The notes under the pieces: model-generated | What the model was told of the DNA's origin: nothing | Database searches by the model: none | What the model saw: only the letters and a program-made list of their open reading frames with translations | Made by a program: the position numbers and the translations under genes | Assembly (NCBI RefSeq): GCF_035830635.1 | Contig: NZ_JAYMFI010000009.1 | Span: 124,001 to 188,000, forward strand | Origin: Adlercreutzia shanghongiae | GTDB lineage: Bacteria > Actinomycetota > Coriobacteriia > Coriobacteriales > Eggerthellaceae | Direction: 5' to 3' | Length of the DNA stretch: 64,000 nt | Shown: one piece after another, positions 1 through 8,596 of the stretch | How positions within the stretch are numbered: position 1 is the stretch's first letter | Layout: each line of letters begins with the position of its first letter

Positions 1-1085
1 GCCATGTGGTCACCGACCTGCGCGCTATCGAGCAGGTGTTCGGCGTGGAAGTGACCGACCGCACCGAGGCCTTGCGCGAGCTGCTCATTTACGGTTCCTA
101 CCTGCAGAACCACGGCACGCATCTGTTCGTGTTCGCCGCTCCCGACTTCCTCGGCCACAAGTCGGTGTTCCCCTTGGCCGAGGCCAATCCGGAGCTGTTC
201 GAGAAGGCCCTCGGGCTGAAGGCGCTGGGCAACGAGCTCTGCACGTTGGTGGGCGGGCGCTCCATCCACCCCATCACGGCGGTGGTGGGCGGCTTCACCC
301 ACGAGATTTCCGCCGATGAGTACCTGCGTCTGGCCGAGGCCATGGACGACACGCGCGAGTTCGCCTTGGCGAGCGTCGATTTGTTCCGCGATTTCGATAC
401 CGTGGACGTGCGGACCGAAGGCGACCTGCTCGCCATGGTAGAGCCCGGCGCCTACCCGGTGTGCACCTCCGACACCCTGCGCTTCGTGCGGGAGGGCTAC
501 GAGTTCAACGCCCAGGATGTGGAAGACGAGATCGAGGAGTACCCGGTGGGGCATTCCGCCGCCTTCCTCGCCCGGGCCCGCCGCACGGGCCGTCCTTACC
601 TGACCGCCGCCCTTGCCCGCGTGAACGCGAGTTGGGACGCGCTTTCCAAGGATGCCCGCTACGCCGCCGCCAAGGCCGGCCTGCGCCCGCCGGAGTACAA
701 CCCGTTTGCCAACAACATCGCCCAGGCGGTGGAGCTGGTGGACGTGCTCGACCGCTGCGCCGCGCTCTGCCGCCGCCTCGCGGCCGACGAGTTCGAGGGC
801 GGAAGCGAGCCCGTGAAGTTCGACGTGCGCGCTGGCCGCGGCGTGGGATTTACCGAGGCTCCGCGCGGCGCCCTGTTCCACATCCTCGATATCGACGAGG
901 GCGGTCGCGTGCAGCGCGCCTCCATCATGACGCCCACGGCCCAGAACATCGCGAATTTGGAGGCGGACATGCGCCAGCTCGCCGAGAAGATGGTCGCCGG
1001 CGCCTACGACGCCGACCTCATCCGCCTCGAAGTAGAAAAACTCGTCCGCGCCTACGACCCCTGCCTCTCCTGCAGCGTCCATTAG
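1..1085 (+). CDS. [NiFe]-hydrogenase large (alpha) subunit, 3' part, cytoplasmic group 3 type
   Basis: The reading frame is open from the left window edge, so the N-terminal part, including the first nickel-binding RxCxxC motif, lies outside. Visible family motifs are GGRSIHP, the EAPRGALFH block, and the C-terminal nickel ligand motif DPCLSCSVH. These identify the catalytic subunit that splits or forms H2. The absence of a membrane partner here and the general sequence feel suggest a soluble group 3 (Mvh or sulfhydrogenase-like) enzyme; the subgroup is inference. The stop codon follows the last His directly, so there is no C-terminal peptide for a maturation protease to remove, which is unusual for a catalytic large subunit. 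The GTG at position 6 is probably internal. Confidence 0.9.
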   Translation, partial: HVVTDLRAIEQVFGVEVTDRTEALRELLIYGSYLQNHGTHLFVFAAPDFLGHKSVFPLAEANPELFEKALGLKALGNELCTLVGGRSIHPITAVVGGFTHEISADEYLRLAEAMDDTREFALASVDLFRDFDTVDVRTEGDLLAMVEPGAYPVCTSDTLRFVREGYEFNAQDVEDEIEEYPVGHSAAFLARARRTGRPYLTAALARVNASWDALSKDARYAAAKAGLRPPEYNPFANNIAQAVELVDVLDRCAALCRRLAADEFEGGSEPVKFDVRAGRGVGFTEAPRGALFHILDIDEGGRVQRASIMTPTAQNIANLEADMRQLAEKMVAGAYDADLIRLEVEKLVRAYDPCLSCSVH

Positions 1086-1096
1086 AACGCACGGGG

Positions 1097-1220
1097 TGCC
1101 GCGCAACGGCGGCGGGGTGACCCGTGCTCAAGCAGTGGCTCGCTCGGCGGAACAGTCCACTGGACTGTTCCGTTCGCTGCGCAACCTGCGCGCGGGTCAC
1201 CCCGCCGCCGTTGCGCGGCA
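1097..1220. repeat. Nested inverted repeat (28-bp perfect arms plus inner 12-bp palindrome)
   Basis: The arms at 1097-1124 and 1193-1220 are exact reverse complements. Inside them, 1148-1159 and 1161-1172 form a second perfect palindrome around one central base. The whole could fold as a cruciform in DNA or a branched hairpin in RNA. No T-run follows, so it is not a classic intrinsic terminator, though it lies just after the hydrogenase stop codon and could protect the 3' end of that mRNA. It may also be a REP-like or miniature mobile element. Confidence 0.85.
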
Positions 1221-1270
1221 ACGATTCGCCGCCGCTTCGCCCGGACGAAATCCCTTACACCTATGGAGTT

Positions 1271-1300
1271 TCTACATCTGAACGGGGCCTGTGATAAAAT
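1271..1300 (+). promoter_or_regulatory. Probable promoter of the mreB cluster
   Basis: A -10 box TAAAAT at 1295-1300 is preceded by TGA (extended -10 type), and a weak -35 TCTACA sits at 1271-1276. Transcription would begin near 1307, downstream of the GTG at 1291, which supports the mreB start at 1345. Confidence 0.5.
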
Positions 1301-1344
1301 CTAAGGCTGACTGTAACCTATACGTATCCGAAGGGTTTGCCTGT

Positions 1345-2400
1345 ATGTCATTCCTTGATTGGTTTTCGGGCCTGACCGGTCAGATGTCCGCGGACATGGC
1401 CATCGATTTGGGCACTGCCAATACCCTCGTTGCCATTACCGGGGAGGGCATCGTCATCAACGAGCCTTCCGTTGTCGCTATAGAGAAATCCACGCAGCGC
1501 GTGCTGGCTGTCGGCCATGAGGCCAAGAACATGATCAACCACACGCCCGACGCGTTTTCCGCCGAGCATCCGCTGAAGGACGGCGTCATCGCCGACTACG
1601 ACGTGACCGAGGCGATGATCAGCGCCTTCATCAACAAGGCGGCTGAGCGCAAGTACCCTTGGCAGCCGAAGCCCCGTATCGTGGTGTGCATCCCCTGCGG
1701 CGCCACTTCCGTCGAGAAGCGCGCCGTGTTCGAGGCTACCATTCAAGCCGGTGCCCGCCAGGCCTACCTCATCGAGGAGCCCATGGCCGCCGCCATGGGT
1801 GCCGATTTGCCCGTCACCGAGCCCACCGGCTCCATGGTGGTCGATATCGGCGGCGGCACGACGGAGGTGGCCGTCATCTCGCTCGGCGGCATCGTGACCT
1901 CCTCCAGCCTGCGCCTTGCGGGCAATCGCTTGGACGAGGCCATCGCCATGCACCTGCGCGACCTGCTCGGCATCAAGATCGGCGAGCGCACGGCCGAGGT
2001 CATCAAGATCAAGATCGGCTCCATCCTGCCGTTCGAGGACGGTCGCGAGCGCGATATGATCATCTCCGGCCAGGACGTGTACACCGAGCAGCCCAAGGAA
2101 GTCACCATTCAGTCCGAGGATGTGCGCGCGGCCCTTCAGGCTCCCATCGAGGAAATGGTGCTCCACATCAAGGATACCTTCAAGAAGACCAACCCCGACC
2201 TGGCCAGCGACATCATCCAAAACGGCATCCTGCTCACGGGCGGCGGCGGTCTGCTTTCCGGGCTTGATCGCTATCTCACCGACAAGCTTGAGATTCCCGT
2301 GTGGGTGTCCGAGACGGCGCTCACCAACGTGGTCTCCGGCTGCCTGAAGGTGCTCGAGACGCCGACGGCCCTCAAGCAGACGCTCATGCGCTCGAAGTAG
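1345..2400 (+). CDS. mreB: Rod shape-determining protein MreB
   Basis: A 351-residue bacterial actin that forms membrane-bound filaments and steers the elongasome during side-wall peptidoglycan synthesis. Near the N-terminus it has the phosphate-1 motif of the actin fold (AIDLGTANTLV). The second phosphate loop is VVDIGGGTTEVAVIS, and the adenosine motif is GILLTGGGGLL. The N-terminal MSFLDWFSGL is suited to membrane insertion. I chose ATG 1345 over the in-frame GTG 1291 because GAAGGG lies at a good distance upstream and the promoter -10 box covers 1295-1300. It is the first gene of the cluster mreB-mreC-mreD-PBP2-rodA. Confidence 0.95.
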   Translation: MSFLDWFSGLTGQMSADMAIDLGTANTLVAITGEGIVINEPSVVAIEKSTQRVLAVGHEAKNMINHTPDAFSAEHPLKDGVIADYDVTEAMISAFINKAAERKYPWQPKPRIVVCIPCGATSVEKRAVFEATIQAGARQAYLIEEPMAAAMGADLPVTEPTGSMVVDIGGGTTEVAVISLGGIVTSSSLRLAGNRLDEAIAMHLRDLLGIKIGERTAEVIKIKIGSILPFEDGRERDMIISGQDVYTEQPKEVTIQSEDVRAALQAPIEEMVLHIKDTFKKTNPDLASDIIQNGILLTGGGGLLSGLDRYLTDKLEIPVWVSETALTNVVSGCLKVLETPTALKQTLMRSK

Positions 2401-2414
2401 GCATCGCGCTTCTC

Positions 2415-3434
2415 ATGGCACTTAACTTCCAGCAACACAGCCCGGCCTCCACAGGCCGGGTGTCTCTTATTGTCGCTTTGGCGCTATCGCTCGTGTGCAT
2501 CGGCCTGTACCAGGCCGAGGGCGCCGGCGGGCCGCTGCATGGGCTGCAATCCGCGGTGGAGGGGGCCATGGCGCCCCTGCAGCGGGCGAGCGCGCCTTTG
2601 ACCGAGGCGGTGGACGACGCCGGTGCGGCGGCGGCCGAGGGCGGCGTGACCGAGGAGACCTACGCCACCCTGCGCGCCCAAAACGAGCAGCTCGTCCAGC
2701 AGCTCGCCGCCGCCGAGGAGCAGCGTCTGGAAAACGAGCGCTTGCGCGGACTGCTGAACCTGCGGGACATCTACGAGATCACCGGCGTCTCCGGACGTGT
2801 CATCGGGCGCACGACCGATGCGTGGAACCAAACGGTCACGCTGGACGTGGGTTCGAATTCCGGCGTGGAGACGGGCCTTACGGTGCTTGGTCCCACCGGC
2901 GTGGTGGGCCAGGTCGTTTCCGTGTCCGGCGGCTCCTGCCGCGTGCGCCTGCTCACCGACCCGCAGTCTGGCGCGGCGGCCATGGTGCAGTCGAGCCGGG
3001 CCGAGGGCATCGTGCGCGGCTCCATGGACGGTCTGCTCTATCTTGAGAACATCGGCGCCGATGTGAACATCCAGGTGGGAGACGTGGTGCTGACGAGCGG
3101 TTTGGGCGGCAGCTATACCCGCGGTCTTCTCATCGGCACCGTGGTGCGCGTCGAAGGCTCGGCGGGCAACGACACTCGCAAGATCGTCGTGGCGCCCAAC
3201 GATACGGTGACGCTCATGGAGGAGGCCCTGGTGATCTTCTCCGCGGCCGAGGACGCCGCCGACCGCGCGGTGCCCGCCACGAGCGCCGGCGAGGGCGATG
3301 GCTCTGAGGGCGCTTCCGAGAGCGGGTCTGAGGGCGCTAGCCAGGGCGAAGGCGATTCCGGCGACGACCAGGGCGCCACCTCGGGCGACGGGGGCGCTGC
3401 CGGAGGCGGCGACGAGGAAGGCGGTGAGGCGTAA
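2415..3434 (+). CDS. mreC: Rod shape-determining protein MreC
   Basis: A 339-residue membrane-anchored elongasome scaffold. One N-terminal membrane segment (about residues 13-31) is followed by a coiled coil rich in Glu/Gln/Leu (about 75-115) and then the beta-barrel MreC core. The core has typical GRTTDAWNQTVTLDVGS and GPTGVVGQV stretches. The last 60 or so residues are a low-complexity tail rich in Gly, Glu, Ser and Asp, which is probably disordered. ATG 2415 lies 14 bp after mreB, and the stop overlaps the mreD start by one base, so translation is probably coupled. Confidence 0.92.
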   Translation: MALNFQQHSPASTGRVSLIVALALSLVCIGLYQAEGAGGPLHGLQSAVEGAMAPLQRASAPLTEAVDDAGAAAAEGGVTEETYATLRAQNEQLVQQLAAAEEQRLENERLRGLLNLRDIYEITGVSGRVIGRTTDAWNQTVTLDVGSNSGVETGLTVLGPTGVVGQVVSVSGGSCRVRLLTDPQSGAAAMVQSSRAEGIVRGSMDGLLYLENIGADVNIQVGDVVLTSGLGGSYTRGLLIGTVVRVEGSAGNDTRKIVVAPNDTVTLMEEALVIFSAAEDAADRAVPATSAGEGDGSEGASESGSEGASQGEGDSGDDQGATSGDGGAAGGGDEEGGEA

Positions 3435-3958
3435 TGGAGATTACGCGCGAGACCGTCGCGGGCGTCATCGGCGCCATCATTGCTGTGCTGCTGCAGATTG
3501 CCGTGGCTCCGGCCATCACGCTTTTCGAGGCGGTGCCCAACTTCATCGTCGCCTTCTGCATCGTGCGGGCCGTGGCGACGCCGGCCTCCTCCGGCTCGGC
3601 GATGCCGCTTATCCTGGGCCTTCTGTTCGACCTTATGGGCGGCGGCCCGGTGGGAGCTATGGCCTTTGTGCTCGTGCTGGTAACGTTTCTGGCCTCGCGC
3701 CTGTTCATGGCGCTCAACAACGATACCCTGTTCATGCCGGTGGCCATCATGCTGTTGTGCATCGTGCTCGTGGAAGTGATGTACCTGCTCATCGTCATGG
3801 TGTGCGGCGCGGATGTGCCTATGGGGGACGCCTTTCTCTACCGCACCTTGCCCTGCATGCTCTACGATTGCGTCATCGGCCTTCTGATGTACCCGCTCGC
3901 CGTCCATGTGATGGTCGATCGGCCGCGCGTCCAACCGGGGACGCCGCAGCTCCGCTAG
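3434..3958 (+). CDS. mreD: Rod shape-determining protein MreD
   Basis: A 174-residue integral membrane protein with about five hydrophobic segments, matching the size and position of MreD between mreC and the elongation-specific PBP. It stabilises the MreC/PBP2/RodA complex in the membrane. MreD sequences diverge strongly, so the call rests largely on size, topology and gene order. The start codon overlaps the last base of mreC. Confidence 0.85.
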   Translation: MEITRETVAGVIGAIIAVLLQIAVAPAITLFEAVPNFIVAFCIVRAVATPASSGSAMPLILGLLFDLMGGGPVGAMAFVLVLVTFLASRLFMALNNDTLFMPVAIMLLCIVLVEVMYLLIVMVCGADVPMGDAFLYRTLPCMLYDCVIGLLMYPLAVHVMVDRPRVQPGTPQLR

Positions 3959-3970
3959 GAAGGAGGAGCC

Positions 3971-6145
3971 GTGCTCGTAGCCGTTATCGTCGCCGTTTTG
4001 GCGGCGGTCATCGTTATTGTGGCCGTGGCCGCGGCCCTCGCCGTGCGCGCCCAGAAGTCCTCGCCTTCGGTCGGCAAGGCCAAGGGCGTCTCCGAGCTCT
4101 CCACCGTCGGCGTGGGCACCTCGCCCTTCGAGCGCCGCTCTCGCGCCAAGTCCGCCCGCGAGGGCGAGGTCACCGTTTCGAACTCGGAGAGCGGGGCGGC
4201 CTCGAAAAAGCCCTCCGACGAGCTGGGCGTGCGCTTTGCCGCCTTGGGCGCGGCGGCCGTGGCCATCTTCGGTGCCCTGTCGGCGAAGCTGTGGTCCATG
4301 CAGATCATGGGCTCGGCCGAATACGCCGCGGCCGCCGAGAAGAACCTCTATACCACCGTGAAGACCCCGGCCCCTCGCGGGTGCATCTACGACACCAACG
4401 GCGAGGCTCTGGTGGTGAACCGCCCGAGCCAAACCGTCGTGGCCGATGCGGAGGTGGCCGACAACCGCGATGTGGTGCGTCGCTTGTCCACGGTGCTGGG
4501 CCTGCCCGTGAACGTGGTGCTTCAGCGCATCAAGGATTCCTCGGCCGGCGCCCAGAGCCTGCGCGTGGTGGGGGAGGACGTGCGCCTGCGCGACGTCGCC
4601 TTCATCGCCGAGCACGCCGACGCCTTCCCCGGCGTCACCGTGGAGGAGCGCTCCCAGCGCGAGTATCCCTACGGCGCCCTTGCGGCCCACGTGCTCGGCT
4701 ACACGAGCGCGGCCACTCCGGAGGCTCTGGAAAACCAGCCCGAGGGGCGCGAGGTGCTCGGCATCGACATGATCGGCAGCGCCGGCGTCGAGGCCACCTA
4801 CGACGCGTACCTTTCCGGCGAGCACGGCGAGAGCCAGGTGATGGTGGACGCCAGCGGCCGCCGCATCTCGGTCATGAGCGACATCAAAGACTCCAAGGGC
4901 AACGATCTGTACCTCACTATAGACGCCAAGGCCCAGTATGTGGCCGATAAGGCGCTCGCGAAGCTCATCGCGCCCTCGGGCGGCGTCATCGGCACGGGCA
5001 AGGGGTCGAAGGGCGCCGTGGTGGCGCTCGATGTGACCGACGGCGCAGTGCTCGTCATGGCGAGCTTTCCCACCTTCGATCTGGCGAACTTCACCGGCGC
5101 CATTCCCGACGCGCTGTGGAAGAAGTACGGCGAAGATGAAGCCTATGCGCCGCTTAACAACAACGTGGTCTCCGGCCAGTTCATGGCGGCCTCCACCTTC
5201 AAGGCGTTCACGTCGCTGGCGGGCCTGGAATACGGCTTTGCCACCGAGGGGAGCAAGTGGGACTGCACGGGCAGGTGGGACGGCTTCGGCACCGGAGACG
5301 TGCAGCGCTGCTGGAAGCGCGACGGCCACGGCACGCTCGATCTGCACGGCGGCATCGTGAATTCCTGCGACACCGTCTTCTATGAGATCGGCAAGGCCTT
5401 CTACGACCACGGCCCCAACGGCACCGGCGAGATTTCCGAGACGGCCCTGCAGGAGTACATCGGACAGTTCGGCTTCGGCGAGAAGACTGGCATCGATTTG
5501 GGCGGCGAGGCCGTGGGCGTCATCCCCACGCCGGCCTGGAAGCAGGAAGTGTTCCGCAACCGCCCCGCCGAGGCGTCCTTTCGCGGCGGCGACTACACCA
5601 ACATGATCATCGGCCAGGGCGACGTGCTCGTCACGCCCCTGCAGATCGCCTGCGCCTATGCCGGCGTGGCCACGGGCCGCATCATGCGCCCCCATGTGCT
5701 GAAAGAGGTGCGCAACGGCGAGGGGGAGACGGTGGTCACTTACCAGCCCGAGGTGGAGCGTACCCCTGAGGTGAGCGAGAGCCACCTCAGCTACGTGCGC
5801 GACGCCCTGCACGGCATGGTGCAGGAGTCCCATTCCGTGGCGCCGCTGTTCGAGGAGCTGCACATCGATGCGGCGGGCAAATCGGGCACCGGCGAGAAGC
5901 AGGACCAAAACGATACGGCCTGGTTTGTGGCCTATGCCCCCTACAACGACCCGAAGTACGTTGTGGCCTGCGTCATCGAGCAGGGCGGCGGCGGCTCGGA
6001 CGTGGCGGCCCCTGTGGTGGCCGAGGTCATGGGCGCGCTCATGGATTCCGCGGCCGGCGTCTCCAACGTGAAGATCGAGCGCGTGGCTGGCTCCCCCGGC
6101 GAGTCCGTTCCCATCGCCAACGACTCCGGCGGGCGCGAGGACTAG
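3971..6145 (+). CDS. mrdA: Elongasome penicillin-binding protein 2 (class B PBP transpeptidase)
   Basis: A 724-residue D,D-transpeptidase that cross-links peptidoglycan of the side wall together with RodA. It starts at GTG 3971, about 5 bp after a strong AAGGAGG. There are two hydrophobic stretches, residues about 2-25 and about 85-105. The region between them is charged and Ser-rich, so the N-terminus looks extended relative to standard PBP2. The dimerisation domain follows. The transpeptidase motifs are S408-T-F-K411 (nucleophile), SCD, and K637-S-G. The next gene, rodA, begins one base after the stop. Confidence 0.93.
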   Translation: MLVAVIVAVLAAVIVIVAVAAALAVRAQKSSPSVGKAKGVSELSTVGVGTSPFERRSRAKSAREGEVTVSNSESGAASKKPSDELGVRFAALGAAAVAIFGALSAKLWSMQIMGSAEYAAAAEKNLYTTVKTPAPRGCIYDTNGEALVVNRPSQTVVADAEVADNRDVVRRLSTVLGLPVNVVLQRIKDSSAGAQSLRVVGEDVRLRDVAFIAEHADAFPGVTVEERSQREYPYGALAAHVLGYTSAATPEALENQPEGREVLGIDMIGSAGVEATYDAYLSGEHGESQVMVDASGRRISVMSDIKDSKGNDLYLTIDAKAQYVADKALAKLIAPSGGVIGTGKGSKGAVVALDVTDGAVLVMASFPTFDLANFTGAIPDALWKKYGEDEAYAPLNNNVVSGQFMAASTFKAFTSLAGLEYGFATEGSKWDCTGRWDGFGTGDVQRCWKRDGHGTLDLHGGIVNSCDTVFYEIGKAFYDHGPNGTGEISETALQEYIGQFGFGEKTGIDLGGEAVGVIPTPAWKQEVFRNRPAEASFRGGDYTNMIIGQGDVLVTPLQIACAYAGVATGRIMRPHVLKEVRNGEGETVVTYQPEVERTPEVSESHLSYVRDALHGMVQESHSVAPLFEELHIDAAGKSGTGEKQDQNDTAWFVAYAPYNDPKYVVACVIEQGGGGSDVAAPVVAEVMGALMDSAAGVSNVKIERVAGSPGESVPIANDSGGRED

Positions 6146-6146
6146 C

Positions 6147-7403
6147 ATGGCCCAGCAGCTTCCTCAGATACAGTCGGTCCATCGCAGCCAGGGACGTCCC
6201 TCCCATGCCTCGGCGCGCCCGAGCGCCCCCTCGGTGCTCTCGCGCATCCCCTGGGCGTTTCTGCTCGTCATCGCGCTGCTCGTCAGCTACGGGCTTCTCG
6301 TGTGCTGGTCGGCGGTGCAGGGCGACGCCGACTACAACTTCACCCGCCAGCTCCAGGGCGTGGCCGTGGGACTGGTGGCCATGGTGGCGCTGTGGGCCTT
6401 CGACTACCGCCGCTTCGCGAACTTGTCCACGGCGCTGCTCATCATCAACGTGGTGCTTATCTTGCTGCCCCACGTCCCCGGCCTCGGAACCGATGCCGGC
6501 ATGGGCGCGAAATCCTGGATCAAGATCGGCATGCAGGTGCAGCCCGGCGAGTTCGCGAAGGTGACGGTCATTCTGTACGCGGCGAGTCTGGTAGCCCGCT
6601 ACCAGGGAACACTGGACGACTGGCGCGAGTACTGCAAGGTACTCGGGCTTCTGCTCGTGCCCTTCGCGGCCATTATGACCCAGCCCGACTTGGGCACGGG
6701 CCTGGTGTATCTGGCCATCTCGGCGGTGGTGCTCATCATGGGCGGCGCCAAGGCGCGCTACCTGCTCATCACGCTCATCGCCGGCATCGCGGCCATTGCG
6801 GCCGTGTTCGCCGTGGACGAGCTTTTGAAGTACCAGCTGGCCGACGGCACCTGGGAGTACCGCCTTCTGAAGAACTACCAGCGCAGCCGCTTGCTCGTGT
6901 TTTTGAACCCTGAGGCCGATCTTTCCGGCGACGGCTACAACCTCGCCCAGGCCAAGATCGCCATCGGCAGCGGCGGCCTGTTCGGCAAGGGGCTTTTGAA
7001 CGCCACCCAGTCGACCCACGGCTTTCTGCCCGAGGCTCCCACCGACTTCATCTTCTGCGTGCTGGCCGAGGAGTTCGGATTTGTGGGCGTCATGGCGCTC
7101 ATCGGGCTGTACGCGGCGCTCATCGTCGTGTGCCTCGGTATTGCCCGGCGGGCCGACAACCTCTTCGGCATGCTCATCGTCATGGGCGTCGTCGGCATGT
7201 GGCTGTTCCAGATTCTCGAGAACATCGGCATGGACTGCGGGCTGATGCCCATCACGGGCATTCCCTTGCCCTTCGTCAGCTACGGCTCGTCGTTCATGGT
7301 CGTGAACTTCGCGCTCATCGGGCTTATCGGCTCGGTGTACTCCCATGCTTCCACGCAGTCGAGCTTTGCTCGCACCCCCTCTCACGGAAGGAAGGCATCA
7401 TGA
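6147..7403 (+). CDS. rodA: Peptidoglycan glycosyltransferase RodA (SEDS family)
   Basis: A 418-residue polytopic SEDS protein that polymerises lipid II glycan strands as partner of the PBP2 encoded just upstream. It shows about ten membrane helices and family-typical stretches such as QPDLGTGLVY, ATQSTHGFLPEAPTDFIF and GIPLPFVSYGSS. The N-terminal 30 residues are polar and cytoplasmic. The stop codon overlaps the next start in an ATGA arrangement, so the downstream DUF697-type gene is co-translated with the shape cluster. Confidence 0.93.
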   Translation: MAQQLPQIQSVHRSQGRPSHASARPSAPSVLSRIPWAFLLVIALLVSYGLLVCWSAVQGDADYNFTRQLQGVAVGLVAMVALWAFDYRRFANLSTALLIINVVLILLPHVPGLGTDAGMGAKSWIKIGMQVQPGEFAKVTVILYAASLVARYQGTLDDWREYCKVLGLLLVPFAAIMTQPDLGTGLVYLAISAVVLIMGGAKARYLLITLIAGIAAIAAVFAVDELLKYQLADGTWEYRLLKNYQRSRLLVFLNPEADLSGDGYNLAQAKIAIGSGGLFGKGLLNATQSTHGFLPEAPTDFIFCVLAEEFGFVGVMALIGLYAALIVVCLGIARRADNLFGMLIVMGVVGMWLFQILENIGMDCGLMPITGIPLPFVSYGSSFMVVNFALIGLIGSVYSHASTQSSFARTPSHGRKAS

Positions 7404-8596
7404 ATCTCCCCATCGACATCCCGGCCCTTTTGAAAGCGGCCACCGATATCGACGAGGCGCGCAACACGCCGTTGGCCGTATCGGTCTACATCGACGAGAC
7501 GGCCCCCGGGGACGTGGTGGGCCACGTGCGCAGCGCCTTTGCGAGCGCCGGCGCCAAAACCCGGGTGACTATCGGGTATCTGGACGAGAACCTGCTCGCC
7601 GATCCCTACGGTGCCGACGATATGGCCGTCATCGTGGCGGGGGATTCGCCCCGCATCGGCGAGCAGGCGGCGCACTTCCGCAACGCCGGCATTCCCGTCA
7701 TGGTGGCCACCACGTTGCCCCATGCCGTGGCCGAGGCCGCCGAGAAAGCCGGTTGCGCCATTCCCGAGGGCGATATCGTGGCGCCGGACATGACCGACCC
7801 TGCGCCTTTGGGCGATGCCGCCCGCGCCCTCGCGCGCCGCATCACCGCCGGCACCACGGCCAACGACGCGCCGAGCGAGGCGGCTGCGGAGGCTGCCGAA
7901 AATGCCGCGGAGGCCATCGAGGGCATCGAGTGCGCGCTGCCGATGGAGACCGAGCCCGCCTCGGCCGAGCCCATCGCGCTTGACGGGGACGCTGCGGCCA
8001 CCATGGACCGTCGCATGGGGGAGTGGATCATCGCCGCCTGCAAGGACAAGCGCCTCGCCTTCGCGCTGGCGTTTCCTTTCGTGCGCCGTCCGCTGTCGCT
8101 GGACGCGGTGCGCGCCACCTCCATCCAGAACGCAGGCATCGGCGTGGTGGTGTTCATCCCCGGCGCCGACATGCCCATCATGACGCTCAACCAGGCGAAG
8201 ATGCTCCTGCAGATCGCCGCCGCCTACGGCCAGCCGCTGTCGGCCGAGCGCATCAAGGAGCTAGCCGCCGTGGTGGGCGGGGCGTTCCTGTTCCGTAACA
8301 TCGCCCGCTCGGCCGCCGGCGTGGTGCCGGTGCTCGGCTGGGCCATCAAGGGCGCTGTGGGCTTTGTCGGCACCGAGGCCATGGGCCGGGCGGCCATCGA
8401 GTACTTCGAGGCCGGCGGCGACATCGTCGGCGTGGCAAGCGTGGTGCAGAAGGCCCGCGACGAGGCTGTGGAGGCCACCTCCAAGGCGGCGTCCACCCCG
8501 GCAGGGCAGAAGGTGCTCGAGGCGGCCAAGGGCGCGGGGCTTTCCGCCTTCAGGGCCGTGCGCGGCAAGGGCAAGAGCGGGGGCGCTCGTGGCTAG
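7400..8596 (+). CDS. DUF697-like protein, function unknown
   Basis: A 398-residue protein starting at ATG 7400, overlapping the rodA stop by 4 bp, with GAAGGAAGG upstream. The C-terminal part (about residues 215-345) resembles DUF697 domains found next to or fused with small GTPases. It has hydrophobic helical stretches such as AGVVPVLGWAIKGAVGFVG. The N-terminal part looks like an alpha/beta fold without any P-loop, followed by an Ala/Glu-rich linker (about 150-195). It may be a GTPase relative that lost nucleotide binding. Coupling to rodA suggests an envelope role, but that is only context. Confidence 0.75.
   Translation: MNLPIDIPALLKAATDIDEARNTPLAVSVYIDETAPGDVVGHVRSAFASAGAKTRVTIGYLDENLLADPYGADDMAVIVAGDSPRIGEQAAHFRNAGIPVMVATTLPHAVAEAAEKAGCAIPEGDIVAPDMTDPAPLGDAARALARRITAGTTANDAPSEAAAEAAENAAEAIEGIECALPMETEPASAEPIALDGDAAATMDRRMGEWIIAACKDKRLAFALAFPFVRRPLSLDAVRATSIQNAGIGVVVFIPGADMPIMTLNQAKMLLQIAAAYGQPLSAERIKELAAVVGGAFLFRNIARSAAGVVPVLGWAIKGAVGFVGTEAMGRAAIEYFEAGGDIVGVASVVQKARDEAVEATSKAASTPAGQKVLEAAKGAGLSAFRAVRGKGKSGGARG

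Noticed and set aside
1018..1281. Two short frames, one on each strand, with nearly the same N-terminal peptide
   Set aside because: The similarity is a direct result of the perfect inverted repeat at 1097-1220, not of two related genes.
1291..1344. An 18-residue N-terminal extension of MreB from GTG 1291
   Set aside because: The extension is not MreB-like and the promoter -10 box overlaps it. ATG 1345 has a ribosome site.
3113..6148. A 1011-codon open frame on the minus strand across mreC, mreD and the PBP2 gene
   Set aside because: It is the complement of well-identified genes. Its product is His/Gly/Arg-rich without a recognisable domain, typical of antisense frames in GC-rich DNA.
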